From assembly GCA_013815385.1 (NCBI GenBank), contig JACDGL010000009.1, positions 1 to 64,000 of the forward strand: 64,000 nucleotides of DNA, given 5' to 3'. The stretch comes from Taibaiella sp. GTDB lineage: Bacteria > Bacteroidota > Bacteroidia > Chitinophagales > Chitinophagaceae. Shown piece by piece: positions 45,718 to 54,530 of this stretch. Made by a program: the position numbers and the translations under genes. A model generated the notes under the pieces. The model did not search any database and was not told the DNA's origin. It saw only the letters and a list, made by a program, of their open reading frames with translations. Positions within the stretch are counted from its first letter, which is position 1. Every line of letters starts with the position of its first letter.

Positions 45718-46761
45718 TTAGCTGCTGACATTGCAAAGAAATGCAAGCGTATCAACGTTATCAGCGTAGTCTGATAAAGTTGGAGATTGGGATTTTCCAA
45801 ATGGGATATAACCATTACCGATAACAGCTTGAATATCAATAGAATTTATTAACTCCTGATTAACTTCAACCTTATTAGTATAAAATTGATAATGTATAAT
45901 GCTAACTGCAGAGAAGGGTGATTTATTCTCTACCAACAATACCGCGCCATTGGTTATATAAGGAACTTTGTTCAATAGATATATTGCCAGATAATAATCG
46001 TAATTGTTTCTATATTTATGATGGTTAGATAGTTCTTCATATTTTGAAAAACCGGTAAGTAACCTCTTCGGATCATATCCTTCGGGTACGTATATCTGTG
46101 TTACATTTCTGCAACCAAGTCCATAATAAGAAAATACATCCAATGCAAGGGCATCCAGGTCTTTATCCGTTTCCTTTCCATCCAGAATAGCAACCGAAGT
46201 CCTGTTTTTTCGGATAATGTGCGGGTATTTACCAAAATATTGTTCAAAATACCGTGCGGTATTATTACTACCTGTGGCTATATAGGCATCGCAACCTTTT
46301 AAGTTGTCAGCTATTACAACCTGTTTACCTACCAGTGGTTCCCATTCAGATAGTTTATTGATAAGATGGGTCAGGAGGACAGAATCTTTAGAAGATAATT
46401 TAAATGAAAGAAAATGTCCGCTGATAAAACCACATAAGAAATCATGAAAACCTACCAATGGTATATTGCCGGCCATAACAATGCCTACCATTACAAAATG
46501 CGTAGGTAATTCGTATGCGGCTGTCCAGTTTTGTAACTTATGCTTTTGCAGGTATTCAATTGCTATATTACGAACAGCCATGTCTATGTGCTCTTCCTTA
46601 AACCAGGCATTCTGGTTTGTGGCGTTTAGCTTAGCATCTATCCAATTCTTATCATCAGACAGCATATATCTGCTTAGTAAATCCAGTAGTTCTATTCTTC
46701 TTTCTAAAGAAAGCATATCCGATTTAAATTTCTGTAAGCGAAATTGTAACTTTGCATCCAT
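45718..46761 (-). CDS. Acyl-CoA reductase (LuxC-like)
   Basis: The 347-aa protein resembles the LuxC/acyl-CoA reductase family, aldehyde-dehydrogenase-like enzymes that reduce acyl-CoA to aldehyde. The likely active Cys lies in YYGLGCRNVTQIYVP. Other family segments are VMAGNIPLVGFHDFLCGFISG and CDAYIATGSNNTARYFEQYF. I chose ATG 46761 (MDAKLQFRLQKF). The frame stays open to 46899 but then covers the ferredoxin gene. It is divergent from the ferredoxin with only 25 bases between start codons. This pairing recurs in Bacteroidota (family knowledge), suggesting a shared redox function. Confidence 0.87.
   Translation of the reverse strand: MDAKLQFRLQKFKSDMLSLERRIELLDLLSRYMLSDDKNWIDAKLNATNQNAWFKEEHIDMAVRNIAIEYLQKHKLQNWTAAYELPTHFVMVGIVMAGNIPLVGFHDFLCGFISGHFLSFKLSSKDSVLLTHLINKLSEWEPLVGKQVVIADNLKGCDAYIATGSNNTARYFEQYFGKYPHIIRKNRTSVAILDGKETDKDLDALALDVFSYYGLGCRNVTQIYVPEGYDPKRLLTGFSKYEELSNHHKYRNNYDYYLAIYLLNKVPYITNGAVLLVENKSPFSAVSIIHYQFYTNKVEVNQELINSIDIQAVIGNGYIPFGKSQSPTLSDYADNVDTLAFLCNVSS
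46747..46754 (+). promoter_or_regulatory. -7 element of the ferredoxin gene inside the acyl-CoA reductase gene
   Basis: TAACTTTG is an exact match 33 bases before the ferredoxin ATG. It lies over codons 3-5 of the opposing gene. Confidence 0.55.
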
Positions 46762-46786
46762 ATAATCTAAAATAAAGCAACTACTT

Positions 46787-47134
46787 ATGGCTATAAAGAT
46801 CACAGATGAATGTATAAACTGCGGAGCCTGCGAACCTGAATGTCCTAATAATGCTATATATGAGGGTGGTGTAGAATGGGCTGTAGCTGATGGCACCAAT
46901 GTAAAGGGCGAATTTACCCTTATGGATGGCAGCCATACGGATGCTACTGCGAGGCATCAACCGGTAGCTGTGGACGTCTATTATATTACTCCAAATAAAT
47001 GTACTGAATGCCAGGGGTTCCATGAAGAGCCACAATGCGCTGCTGTATGCCCTGTTGACTGCTGTGTACCCGATGAAATGTACCGCGAAACAGTAGAGGA
47101 GTTACTACAGAAGAAAGAAAAAATGCACTTATAA
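46787..47134 (+). CDS. 2[4Fe-4S] ferredoxin (YfhL-like)
   Basis: The 115-aa cytosolic electron carrier has the first cluster motif [12 protein letters not shown]. The second is expanded: [22 protein letters not shown], split here as CTEC, an eight-residue spacer, then [11 protein letters not shown] 40-residue insert separates them, as in YfhL/Alvin-type ferredoxins. It is divergent from acyl-CoA reductase and may supply electrons to it (inference). Confidence 0.93.
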   Translation: MAIKITDECINCGACEPECPNNAIYEGGVEWAVADGTNVKGEFTLMDGSHTDATARHQPVAVDVYYITPNKCTECQGFHEEPQCAAVCPVDCCVPDEMYRETVEELLQKKEKMHL

Positions 47135-47138
47135 GGTT

Positions 47139-47630
47139 TTACAAACCAGGAGCTTTATCGGCAATTTTCTTCCATGTATTGTCAACTGTTATCATAGCAT
47201 CTATCTCCTTACCAAGTTCTCTTAAATAATCAGGGCCAAAATTTGCGTTATGTATCTTTTTGGTCCTGCTTTTATAATTAATAACATACTCAATACCAGG
47301 TACATCAGTTATTGTGGGAACATACATTTCCTTACAGGTATCTACCCTTAGCTCATTAAAATGGTGAAATAGGGTCTTTACCTTCACTATACCGATATTC
47401 TTTTTATAAACGCCTATATCTTTTGTAAACATAATACCTGTATACTGTACAGTACCATCATTACGCAGCTCGATAGTGTAGGTGGGGCATCTTCCAAAAC
47501 AGGCAGTGCGATGGAATGTAACGGAAACAATTTCATCGTTTCGTTGTGGTTGCATTTTTTTTCTACGCATTGCAGAGGCCGACCCTGTGCTTATTATCAG
47601 TAACAATATTGCTGCAAGAAATTTATTCAT
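47139..47630 (-). CDS. DUF6438-domain exported protein
   Basis: The 163-aa protein has a signal peptide (MNKFLAAILLLIISTGSASA) and the DUF6438 pattern FHRTACFGRCPTYTIELRNDGTVQYTG, written here as FHRTACFGRCP then YTIELRNDGTVQYTG. Two conserved cysteines flank Gly-Arg. The function of the family is unknown. It is convergent with the ferredoxin gene, four bases apart. Confidence 0.85.
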   Translation of the reverse strand: MNKFLAAILLLIISTGSASAMRRKKMQPQRNDEIVSVTFHRTACFGRCPTYTIELRNDGTVQYTGIMFTKDIGVYKKNIGIVKVKTLFHHFNELRVDTCKEMYVPTITDVPGIEYVINYKSRTKKIHNANFGPDYLRELGKEIDAMITVDNTWKKIADKAPGL

Positions 47631-47695
47631 TTTTTTATATTTTCCGTAATAAAGGTAAGTATGCTAACGTGTAGTTGTTGTTAATTTGTACAATT

Positions 47696-48811
47696 ATGTT
47701 GCCAGAAGATCAGGAAGAAATATTTAGCCAACTCGCACTTACTTTTGTTAATGGGATCGGTATCAAAATTACCAGATTGCTAATTGAGCAGTATGGTAGT
47801 GCAAAAGCTATATTCAAGGCGCCTTTAAAGAAACTGATACATATAGACGGGATAACTGAAGTGAAAGCAAAGGGCTTTAAAGATCCTGAAATTTTTAACC
47901 AAGCGGAAGCAGAGCTAGCCTTTATATTAAAACATGATATTCAGGTATTGTTTGTTACCCATCCATTATACCCTCAACGCCTTCACCAGTGCAGCGATGC
48001 GCCTATGCTCCTCTACTACAAGGGTACTGCTGATCTGAACGCAAAAAAGATCGTAGCTATAGTAGGAACCCGAAAAAACTCTGATTATGGTGAAAAGATC
48101 ACAGAGGAATTGGTAGATGGGCTGCGGGGGCAGGAAGACATTATTATAACCAGCGGACTGGCACATGGTATTGATGCGATAGCACACCGGCGCAGTGTGA
48201 CAGATGGTATACGAACAGTAGGCGTGGTAGGGCATGGGCTGGATAGGATTTATCCGGTTACTAATAAAAAGTTGTCGAATGATATGATACATGCGGGTGG
48301 CGGCATACTTACAGAATTCCGTAATGGTACCCTACCTGACCGCAGTAATTTCCCGATGCGAAATAGGGTAGTGGCCGGCATCAGCGATGTGACCATAGTA
48401 GTGGAAAGCCCCATATCGGGCGGAGCACTGATAACAGCACATATGGCAGGACGCTATAACAGGGAGGTGGCTGCTTTTCCGGGACGTACCATAGATGATC
48501 GGTCGGCCGGGTGCAATGAATTGATACGCACCAACATAGCATCAATGATAACCTGTGCTGATGACCTGCTTACCTTAATGAACTGGGACCAGGACGCAAA
48601 GCCAAAAGCAGTGCAAAAACAGCTATTCCTGAATTTATCGGCAGATGAGCAAAAGATAGTGGACCTGCTACAGGCAAAAGACGCTGTACATGCAGATGAA
48701 CTGTATCATGGTAGCGGTATGAACAACTCCCAGCTTGCAGCTACTTTATTACAACTGGAAATGCAGGGACTGATAAAAACACTGCCAGGTAAAAATTACA
48801 GAATGAATTAA
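47696..48811 (+). CDS. dprA: DNA-processing protein DprA
   Basis: DprA binds incoming single-stranded DNA during transformation and loads RecA. The 371-aa product has an N-terminal helix-hairpin-helix part, the Rossmann-like core with VGTRKNSDYGEKITEEL, ITSGLAHGIDAIAHR, VVGHGLDRIYP and FPMRNRVVAGISDVTIV, and a C-terminal winged-helix domain. The start is ATG 47696; a TTG seven codons upstream (47675) is less likely. It overlaps the convergent rimO gene by four bases. Confidence 0.95.
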   Translation: MLPEDQEEIFSQLALTFVNGIGIKITRLLIEQYGSAKAIFKAPLKKLIHIDGITEVKAKGFKDPEIFNQAEAELAFILKHDIQVLFVTHPLYPQRLHQCSDAPMLLYYKGTADLNAKKIVAIVGTRKNSDYGEKITEELVDGLRGQEDIIITSGLAHGIDAIAHRRSVTDGIRTVGVVGHGLDRIYPVTNKKLSNDMIHAGGGILTEFRNGTLPDRSNFPMRNRVVAGISDVTIVVESPISGGALITAHMAGRYNREVAAFPGRTIDDRSAGCNELIRTNIASMITCADDLLTLMNWDQDAKPKAVQKQLFLNLSADEQKIVDLLQAKDAVHADELYHGSGMNNSQLAATLLQLEMQGLIKTLPGKNYRMN

Positions 48812-50118
48812 AGTATTACCTCACCCTCCAGATCGTAATCGTAGGCTTTGGTAATGCGCACGTTCACGAAATCGCCTATAGGCAGCTCGTGCTCGCTTTG
48901 TATGATCACTTCGTTATCTACTTCCACGCTGTCAAACTCTGTGCGACCCAGATATTTGCCTGCTTCCTTTTTATCTATTATTACTTTATACTCTTTGCCT
49001 ATGCGTTCCTGGTTCTTCTCATAGGATATTTCCTGCTGTACCTCCATTATTTCCTGTGCCCTGGCTTCCTTTTCTTCGCTAGTCAGCGTGTCGGCAAGCA
49101 CATGTGCAGTTGTATTTTCCTCGTGCGAATAGGTGAATATACCCACCCGGTCTAACCTTACATCTTCGAGAAATGCCTTCAGGTCTTCTACGTCATCCCT
49201 AGTTTCTCCCGGGAAACCTGCTATGAGTGTGGTACGCATACATATACCAGGCACCTTATCCCTTATGGCATGTACCAGGTCGTAGATATCCTGTTTGGTC
49301 ATCTGCCTTTTCATCGCCTTTAGCATATTGTCTGATATATGCTGCAATGGCATATCCAGATAATTACAGATATTATCCCTCTCCTTCATCACATCCAGTA
49401 TCTCCATCGGGAATTTTGATGGGTAGGCATAATGCAGCCTTATCCAGTGCAAACCTTCTACATCAGACAGGTATTTAAGAAGATCGGGGAGTGCGCGTTT
49501 TTTATAAAGGTCCAGGCCGTAGTAGGTAAGCTCCTGTGCTATGAGCATTATTTCCTTCACCCCGATACTAACGAGGTGCTTTGCTTCCTTTACAATATCC
49601 TCGATAGTACGGGATATGTGCCCACCGCGCATTAACGGTATGGCGCAAAAGGAGCAGGTGCGATTGCAACCTTCTGATATTTTAAGATAAGCGTAGTGCC
49701 TGGGTGTGCTCAACAACCTTTCGCCTAGAAGTTCCTGCTTGTAATCTGCATTAAATTGTTTCAGTATCAATGGCAGCTCCATAGTACCGAACCAGGCATC
49801 CACTTCCGGTATTTCTTTCAGCAGGTCATTGCGGTAGCGTTCGCTGAGGCAGCCCGTTACATATACTTTATCCAGCTTGCCATTCCGTTTCAGCTCTACC
49901 TGCTGCAGTATGGTATCTATACTTTCTTCCTTGGCCTTATCTATAAAGCCACAGGTGTTTACTACTACTATATTATGATCCAGCCGGGTATTCTCGTGCA
50001 TCACATTGATACCGTTGGCATGCAGTTGCCCGCTCAACACTTCACTATCTACCAGGTTTTTAGAGCAACCCAGTGTTATAATGTTCACCTTATCACGCGT
50101 CAGCTTTCTCGTCTTCAC
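48808..50118 (-). CDS. rimO: Ribosomal protein uS12 methylthiotransferase RimO
   Basis: This radical-SAM enzyme methylthiolates an Asp of ribosomal protein S12. The 436-aa product has N-terminal VNIITLGCSKNLVDSEVL, which is the RimO form of the MTTase start. The radical-SAM motif is CNRTCSFCAIPLMRGGHISR and a TRAM domain is at the end. The CAIPLMRG and GHISR segments separate it from MiaB. It follows der by nine bases on the same strand. Confidence 0.96.
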   Translation of the reverse strand: MKTRKLTRDKVNIITLGCSKNLVDSEVLSGQLHANGINVMHENTRLDHNIVVVNTCGFIDKAKEESIDTILQQVELKRNGKLDKVYVTGCLSERYRNDLLKEIPEVDAWFGTMELPLILKQFNADYKQELLGERLLSTPRHYAYLKISEGCNRTCSFCAIPLMRGGHISRTIEDIVKEAKHLVSIGVKEIMLIAQELTYYGLDLYKKRALPDLLKYLSDVEGLHWIRLHYAYPSKFPMEILDVMKERDNICNYLDMPLQHISDNMLKAMKRQMTKQDIYDLVHAIRDKVPGICMRTTLIAGFPGETRDDVEDLKAFLEDVRLDRVGIFTYSHEENTTAHVLADTLTSEEKEARAQEIMEVQQEISYEKNQERIGKEYKVIIDKKEAGKYLGRTEFDSVEVDNEVIIQSEHELPIGDFVNVRITKAYDYDLEGEVIL

Positions 50119-50127
50119 TAATTCACA

Positions 50128-51441
50128 TTATTTTTTTCTGAAAAATATCCTGATCGGAACCCCGTTGAAATTGAAATAACTGCGCACCTTATTCTCCAGG
50201 AAATTGCGGTAAGAATCCTTTATTGCATCCGGGTAATTGGAAAAGAATGCAAATGCAGGGGTATTGGTTGGCAACTGGGTGATGAATTTGATCTTTACCG
50301 AATGCCCACGCGCCATAGGTGGGGGGTAATGTTCTATATCGGGCAGTAGCAGGTCGTTCAGCTTTGAGGTAGGTATTTTACGCTGGTGGTTGTCGTAAAC
50401 TTCCAGGCCCTTTTCCATACCCTGAAAGATGCGTTTCTTATCTTTTGCAGATATAAATATTATCGGCACATCGGTAAAGGGCGCTATTTTTTCCTTTATA
50501 ACCTTTTCAAATTCCTTGGCGCTATTGGTCTCTTTCTCTACTTTATCCCATTTATTTACCAGCAGCACTATCCCTTTACCCTTGCGGGCGGCCAGGCTGA
50601 AGATATTTACATCCTGAGCGGTCATTCCCTGTTCTGCATCCACTACTATAAGGCATACATCGGCTTCATCCATGGCGCGTATGGCGCGTATCACTGAATA
50701 GAACTCCAGATCCTCGTGTACATTCTTCTTTTTGCGCAGCCCCGCTGTATCTATCAGTGTAAATTCCTTACCAAATAAGTTATAATTAGTATGTATCGTA
50801 TCTCTGGTAGTGCCCGGTATGTCTGATACTATAGTACGCTCCTGGCCTATAAGTGCATTCAGCAGGGTAGACTTACCTGCATTGGGCTGGCCAATGATAG
50901 CAAATTTTGGTATAGGAGTATCGTTAGGTACCTCTTCAGGCTGCTCGGGTATGTAGTTTGTTACCTCATCGAGCAACTCGCCGGTACCGCTACCTGATAT
51001 GGAAGATAAAAAGAATGTCTTGTCGAAACCAAGTGAGTAAAATTCATTTGCTGCCAGAGCACGCTGTGAATTATCTACTTTGTTTACTACCAGCAGCACC
51101 GGCTTGGTGGTACGGCGCAGCACATCGGCCATTTCCTCATCGAGCGTGGTGATACCTGTGGTGGTATCGCATACAAACAGCAGAAGGTTGGCTTCTTCCA
51201 AAGCGATGATAACCTGCTTTCTTATCTCTTTTTCAAATATATCTTCAGAGCGGTTTACGAAACCACCTGTATCAATTACATTAAATGTTTTACCATTCCA
51301 TTCTGATATACCGTACTGTCTGTCGCGGGTTACGCCGCTTACATCATCAACTATTGCCTTGCGCTGTTCCAGCAGCCGGTTAAATAATGTCGATTTTCCT
51401 ACGTTTGGTCTTCCTATTATGGCTACTGTAAAGCCCGGCAT
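50128..51441 (-). CDS. der: Ribosome-assembly GTPase Der (EngA)
   Basis: Der is a 50S-subunit assembly GTPase with two tandem G domains. The first has GRPNVGKSTLFN and DTGGFV; the second has GQPNAGKSTLLN, DTAGLRKK and NKWD. A KH-like domain closes the 437 aa. I chose ATG 51441 (MPGFTVAIIGRP) over the TTG at 51465, because that TTG lies inside an exact -7 promoter box. It forms an operon with rimO. Confidence 0.96.
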   Translation of the reverse strand: MPGFTVAIIGRPNVGKSTLFNRLLEQRKAIVDDVSGVTRDRQYGISEWNGKTFNVIDTGGFVNRSEDIFEKEIRKQVIIALEEANLLLFVCDTTTGITTLDEEMADVLRRTTKPVLLVVNKVDNSQRALAANEFYSLGFDKTFFLSSISGSGTGELLDEVTNYIPEQPEEVPNDTPIPKFAIIGQPNAGKSTLLNALIGQERTIVSDIPGTTRDTIHTNYNLFGKEFTLIDTAGLRKKKNVHEDLEFYSVIRAIRAMDEADVCLIVVDAEQGMTAQDVNIFSLAARKGKGIVLLVNKWDKVEKETNSAKEFEKVIKEKIAPFTDVPIIFISAKDKKRIFQGMEKGLEVYDNHQRKIPTSKLNDLLLPDIEHYPPPMARGHSVKIKFITQLPTNTPAFAFFSNYPDAIKDSYRNFLENKVRSYFNFNGVPIRIFFRKK

Positions 51442-51462
51442 GTTGTGTGTTTTGGGAGGGTG

Positions 51463-51470
51463 CAAATTTA
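51463..51470 (-). promoter_or_regulatory. -7 promoter element of der-rimO
   Basis: TAAATTTG on the minus strand is an exact match 21 bases before the der ATG and decides between the two candidate starts. Confidence 0.6.
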
Positions 51471-51559
51471 CTTTTAATAAATCACTATACCATCATATAA
51501 TTGTGATTTATGAATTATGACCTGTGATGGGTAGGGTAGAACCCTATTGATACTTCGGC

Positions 51560-51655
51560 CAAACTTCCGCAAACTTCCATTGTCATATTAGTAATATGGC
51601 TGCCAGGCGGGCTTTTTGCCTCCAAACTTCCGGTGCAGTATGAAACGGAAGTTTG
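51560..51655. repeat. 96-bp element with four copies of a 10-mer and a central palindrome
   Basis: CAAACTTCCG occurs at 51560-51569 and 51623-51632, CAAACTTCCA at 51570-51579, and the reverse complement CGGAAGTTTG at 51646-51655. A perfect dyad CATATTA-G-TAATATG lies at 51584-51598. The outer copies are inverted, so the element has terminal inverted repeats. It fills most of the spacer between the CocE-like gene and der. Confidence 0.75.
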
Positions 51656-51758
51656 AATAATCAGTACAATCGCCCCTTGCTATTTAATAAAGCGGCTGGT
51701 GCAAGATACTATTGCAAAGGGGGAAATTACAAATGAAGATATCCACATTAGGACATTA

Positions 51759-53777
51759 TCAATTTTCGAAGAACTTATCGCTGTCCCTGATTGTATACAT
51801 GGTTATGGAGGAGGGGTGCCGGGCATCGTGGTACACCCTGACCTTACATTTTATAAAATCATCAGGTGTTGCGGTGTAGATGTTTACAAATTGCTGTGGG
51901 TTCCTATCGACCAATGGGAACCAGCTGCTCTGGATCTGCACCATGATGCGATGACCCTTTTTAAACGTATGTGCAATATCATTAAGCGTAAATTTCACTT
52001 CAGTTATCTCGCCGGGAGTAAAAGGTTGGGGATGGGAGAAGCTGTTGCGGTACCTGCCCCGCATCACATCGCCACGTACCAGCATCTCGTATCCGCCCAT
52101 GGGGTAGTCCTTCCCATTTCCTTTTCCGTATATATGTTCATCATACGAAAAATCGTCAGGGAACACATCTATTACCTTTACTACCAGGTCGGCATCGGTA
52201 GTGCTGAGGCTTACGAACAGGTCAACATCTATAGGGCTCCATGCGATCTGGTCTTCGGTGAGGATTCCACTCTTATATGTCAATACGTCAGGCCTGCGCT
52301 CTGCAAAACGCTGATCATCATTCATATATTCCCGTGTTCGGTGATCGTGAACCGCTGCTGTATAGGGTACAGGATGTGCGGGATCGCTAATGTAGTTGTT
52401 AGAACTGTTAATACTAGTAGAAGGTATAATAGCAAGACTATCAATATTTTGTAGAAAATATTTATTATTGTTCATTCGCAGCATTTCAGGCCCGGTTCGT
52501 ACTTTCCATTTATTGGAACCTGTAAAGAACTGTGCAGTATAACAAATTCCATTTTTATTGGAATCAACCGATGTCTTTAAATGAAGGTCAAAAAAGGGCT
52601 TCTCAAAGCGGGTTTGATATTGGTACGAAGTATTCTGTCCGTAGCGTATATTGCCGAGGTAGCTGCCGCTATCTCTAGCCCACTGGCCGTGGTACCAGGG
52701 GCCCATAACCAACCGCCTATCAAGATTGGGGGTCTCAATTAGATTCCTATTATCCCGCAGGCTCTTATATAAATGCAGGGCGCCATAGCAATCTTCCGCA
52801 TCGTAATAACCGCCTACTACAAGCATGGCTACAGAATCAGGTATGTATTTCACATAATTGCATACATTTCGTTCCTTCCAGTATTGGTCATAGTCAGGGT
52901 GCTGGTAAAGCTCCTGCCAATAGATAACGCTGTCCTTAATTAAAGATGCGATCTGCGACATTGTACCGGCCTGCAGGTAGAATTTATAATTATCCTTAAT
53001 ATTTGTTTTAAATCCGGCAGGCGAGTGCTGAGTCAGCTCCCGGCGCGGCAGATTGAAGGCGTGGAAGCTGAAATTGTCCATCAGCATAAAGGCGCCATTG
53101 TGGTGTACATCATCGCCATGGTACCAGTCTGTAACGGGTGCCTGGGGGCTTGCGGCCTTGAGCGCGGGGTGACCGCTCATGGCGGCCATAGTAGCGTAGA
53201 AGCCGGGATAGGAGATGCCAAAGCAGCCCACACGGCCATTGTTGCCAGGTACATTGTTTACCAGCCAGTCTATAGTATCGTAGGCATCGCTGGCCTCATC
53301 TGTTTCGCGGCCTTTTTTATTAGGATGGAAGGGGCGGATGTTCTCGAAATCGCCCTCGCTCATGTACTTGCCGAGAACATCCTGAATGACCATAATATAA
53401 TTGTCCCTGAAATACTGCATCCATGCGTGCGAACTGCCGGAGGACCAGCGCCAGAAAAGACGAAAATTGCCCTCGCCATAGGGCGCTATGGAATACGGTG
53501 TACGATTGAGCAATACCGGGTGCTTTTGTGAAAGGTCTTTAGGCGCGTAAATAGCCGTGAACAATCTTACGCCGTCGCGCATGGTTATGTACACTTCTTT
53601 TTTGGTGTAATGAGTAACTATCCATGCAGAATCGAGTAGCGCAGGATCAGTTTGCAATGGAACAGATAATTGCTTTTTATTGCCATTGGCCAGGTGGGCA
53701 AGGTGCTTATGGATGGGCTGAGTAAAGCCGGGTATAAACAATGGCAATAATAGTAGGGACAAGAGAAAGGACTTCAT
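51759..53777 (-). CDS. CocE/NonD-family (X-Pro dipeptidyl-peptidase S15) hydrolase
   Basis: The exported 672-aa serine hydrolase has a signal peptide (MKSFLLSLLLLPLFIPGFT). The alpha/beta-hydrolase core shows MRDGVRLFTAIYAPKD, the nucleophile elbow GCFGISYPGFYATM, and PLVDRNPQQF near the C-terminal beta-sandwich (PepX_C). Members hydrolyse acyl amides or esters, including glutaryl-cephalosporins and X-Pro peptides; the substrate here is unknown. A 251-codon plus-strand frame antisense to its C-terminal third is a shadow. Confidence 0.92.
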   Translation of the reverse strand: MKSFLLSLLLLPLFIPGFTQPIHKHLAHLANGNKKQLSVPLQTDPALLDSAWIVTHYTKKEVYITMRDGVRLFTAIYAPKDLSQKHPVLLNRTPYSIAPYGEGNFRLFWRWSSGSSHAWMQYFRDNYIMVIQDVLGKYMSEGDFENIRPFHPNKKGRETDEASDAYDTIDWLVNNVPGNNGRVGCFGISYPGFYATMAAMSGHPALKAASPQAPVTDWYHGDDVHHNGAFMLMDNFSFHAFNLPRRELTQHSPAGFKTNIKDNYKFYLQAGTMSQIASLIKDSVIYWQELYQHPDYDQYWKERNVCNYVKYIPDSVAMLVVGGYYDAEDCYGALHLYKSLRDNRNLIETPNLDRRLVMGPWYHGQWARDSGSYLGNIRYGQNTSYQYQTRFEKPFFDLHLKTSVDSNKNGICYTAQFFTGSNKWKVRTGPEMLRMNNNKYFLQNIDSLAIIPSTSINSSNNYISDPAHPVPYTAAVHDHRTREYMNDDQRFAERRPDVLTYKSGILTEDQIAWSPIDVDLFVSLSTTDADLVVKVIDVFPDDFSYDEHIYGKGNGKDYPMGGYEMLVRGDVMRGRYRNSFSHPQPFTPGEITEVKFTLNDIAHTFKKGHRIMVQIQSSWFPLVDRNPQQFVNIYTATPDDFIKCKVRVYHDARHPSSITMYTIRDSDKFFEN

Positions 53778-53858
53778 AGGACATAAATATACAAACCCTT
53801 ACTTAATCTTAATCTACTTAACATAATATAAATTATAGAACAAGAGGCTTATTAAGGC

Positions 53859-53910
53859 CACCGCACGGGTACTATTGGGCTATAATGATTAATCACATAT
53901 CTGTGCGGTG
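53859..53910. repeat. Inverted repeat upstream of a 29-aa ORF
   Basis: Perfect 8-base arms CACCGCAC (53859-53866) and GTGCGGTG (53903-53910) are separated by 36 bases. The right arm ends eight bases before the small ORF at 53919. Confidence 0.5.
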
Positions 53911-53918
53911 CAGCTACC

Positions 53919-54008
53919 ATGAGAGATTGTTTGGTTCTCATATTTGTCTTTGGGTTTGGTATGGCCTTTGGCTATTTGTTTGGAAGATTAAGGTATAAGA
54001 AGGATTAG
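53919..54008 (+). CDS. 29-aa single-helix membrane peptide
   Basis: This small ORF encodes 29 residues: MRDC, a hydrophobic helix with Gly spacing (GFGMAFGYLFG, a GxxxG-type pattern), and a basic tail RLRYKKD. It fits a one-helix inner-membrane protein with the positive end inside. It overlaps the convergent gene at 54005 by four bases. No family is recognised. Coding status rests on the topology and the structured upstream region. Confidence 0.45.
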   Translation: MRDCLVLIFVFGFGMAFGYLFGRLRYKKD

Positions 54009-54433
54009 CCGTTCAAGTGAAATAACTTTGCTGCTGCAACCCCAATTCCAAATATTAGTAAGGTTGCAGTAAACATGCCTCCGATCAACTGCGCATCTGT
54101 AAACCCCTGTAGAAAATTATATTTAGGAGGCTTATGTACTCCTTTTAGTTCAATCGTTTCAATGCAGTTATTAATACATTGCGATATTTCTTTTACGAGA
54201 TCATTTAGATAATTTACCTTATCAGGCGTATTATAATATTCTTCCTTTGACCCTCTTATGCGTTCATATTGCCTAAAGAAATATTGGTACTCAATTGAGT
54301 CATCTCCCAGCGAATCTCGTATGAAAGATTTGGTTTGGTTGAACCATAAATCACCAAAAAGCATATCCTTATCAGACAGTTTCCCTATTTGCCTTGTTAA
54401 TGCAATTATTGCTTTCTCTTTCTCATACCTCAA
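54005..54433 (-). CDS. Hypothetical protein with C-terminal membrane anchor
   Basis: No family is recognised. The cytosolic part (about 1-115) is helical and charged, and the last 25 residues are a membrane helix (LIGGMFTATLLIFGIGVAAA). The only start for the full frame is TTG 54433. However, a promoter-like TTG-N20-TAGGTTTG has its -7 box at 54431-54438 over that codon. If that promoter is real, translation would begin at ATG 54364 (119 aa). Confidence 0.6.
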   Translation of the reverse strand: MRYEKEKAIIALTRQIGKLSDKDMLFGDLWFNQTKSFIRDSLGDDSIEYQYFFRQYERIRGSKEEYYNTPDKVNYLNDLVKEISQCINNCIETIELKGVHKPPKYNFLQGFTDAQLIGGMFTATLLIFGIGVAAAKLFHLNG

Positions 54434-54473
54434 ACCTACTCAACACATCTATAGGATGCAACCGATATAACAA

Positions 54474-54499
54474 AAAGCCCAGCAGTTACGCTGGGCTTT
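54474..54499 (-). terminator. Terminator of the Cys-rich lipoprotein gene
   Basis: A 10-bp stem AAAGCCCAGC / GCTGGGCTTT with a 6-base loop is followed by TTTTTG on the minus strand. Confidence 0.88.
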
Positions 54500-54530
54500 G
54501 TTTTGGTTTGCCGCATTTAATATTTTGGAA

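Noticed and set aside
46761-46899. Upstream extension of the acyl-CoA reductase frame
   Set aside because: It overlaps the ferredoxin coding region; the family sequence begins at MDAKLQF.
45718-47134. Bioluminescence (lux) locus suggested by the LuxC-like protein
   Set aside because: There is no adjacent luxA/B/D/E. The LLM oxidoreductase at 60.4 kb is far away and of the general flavin family; LuxC-like proteins are common in dark Bacteroidota.
51699-52454. 251-codon plus-strand frame antisense to the CocE-like hydrolase
   Set aside because: It lies fully opposite a gene with clear family motifs, has no promoter, and its translation shows no domain.
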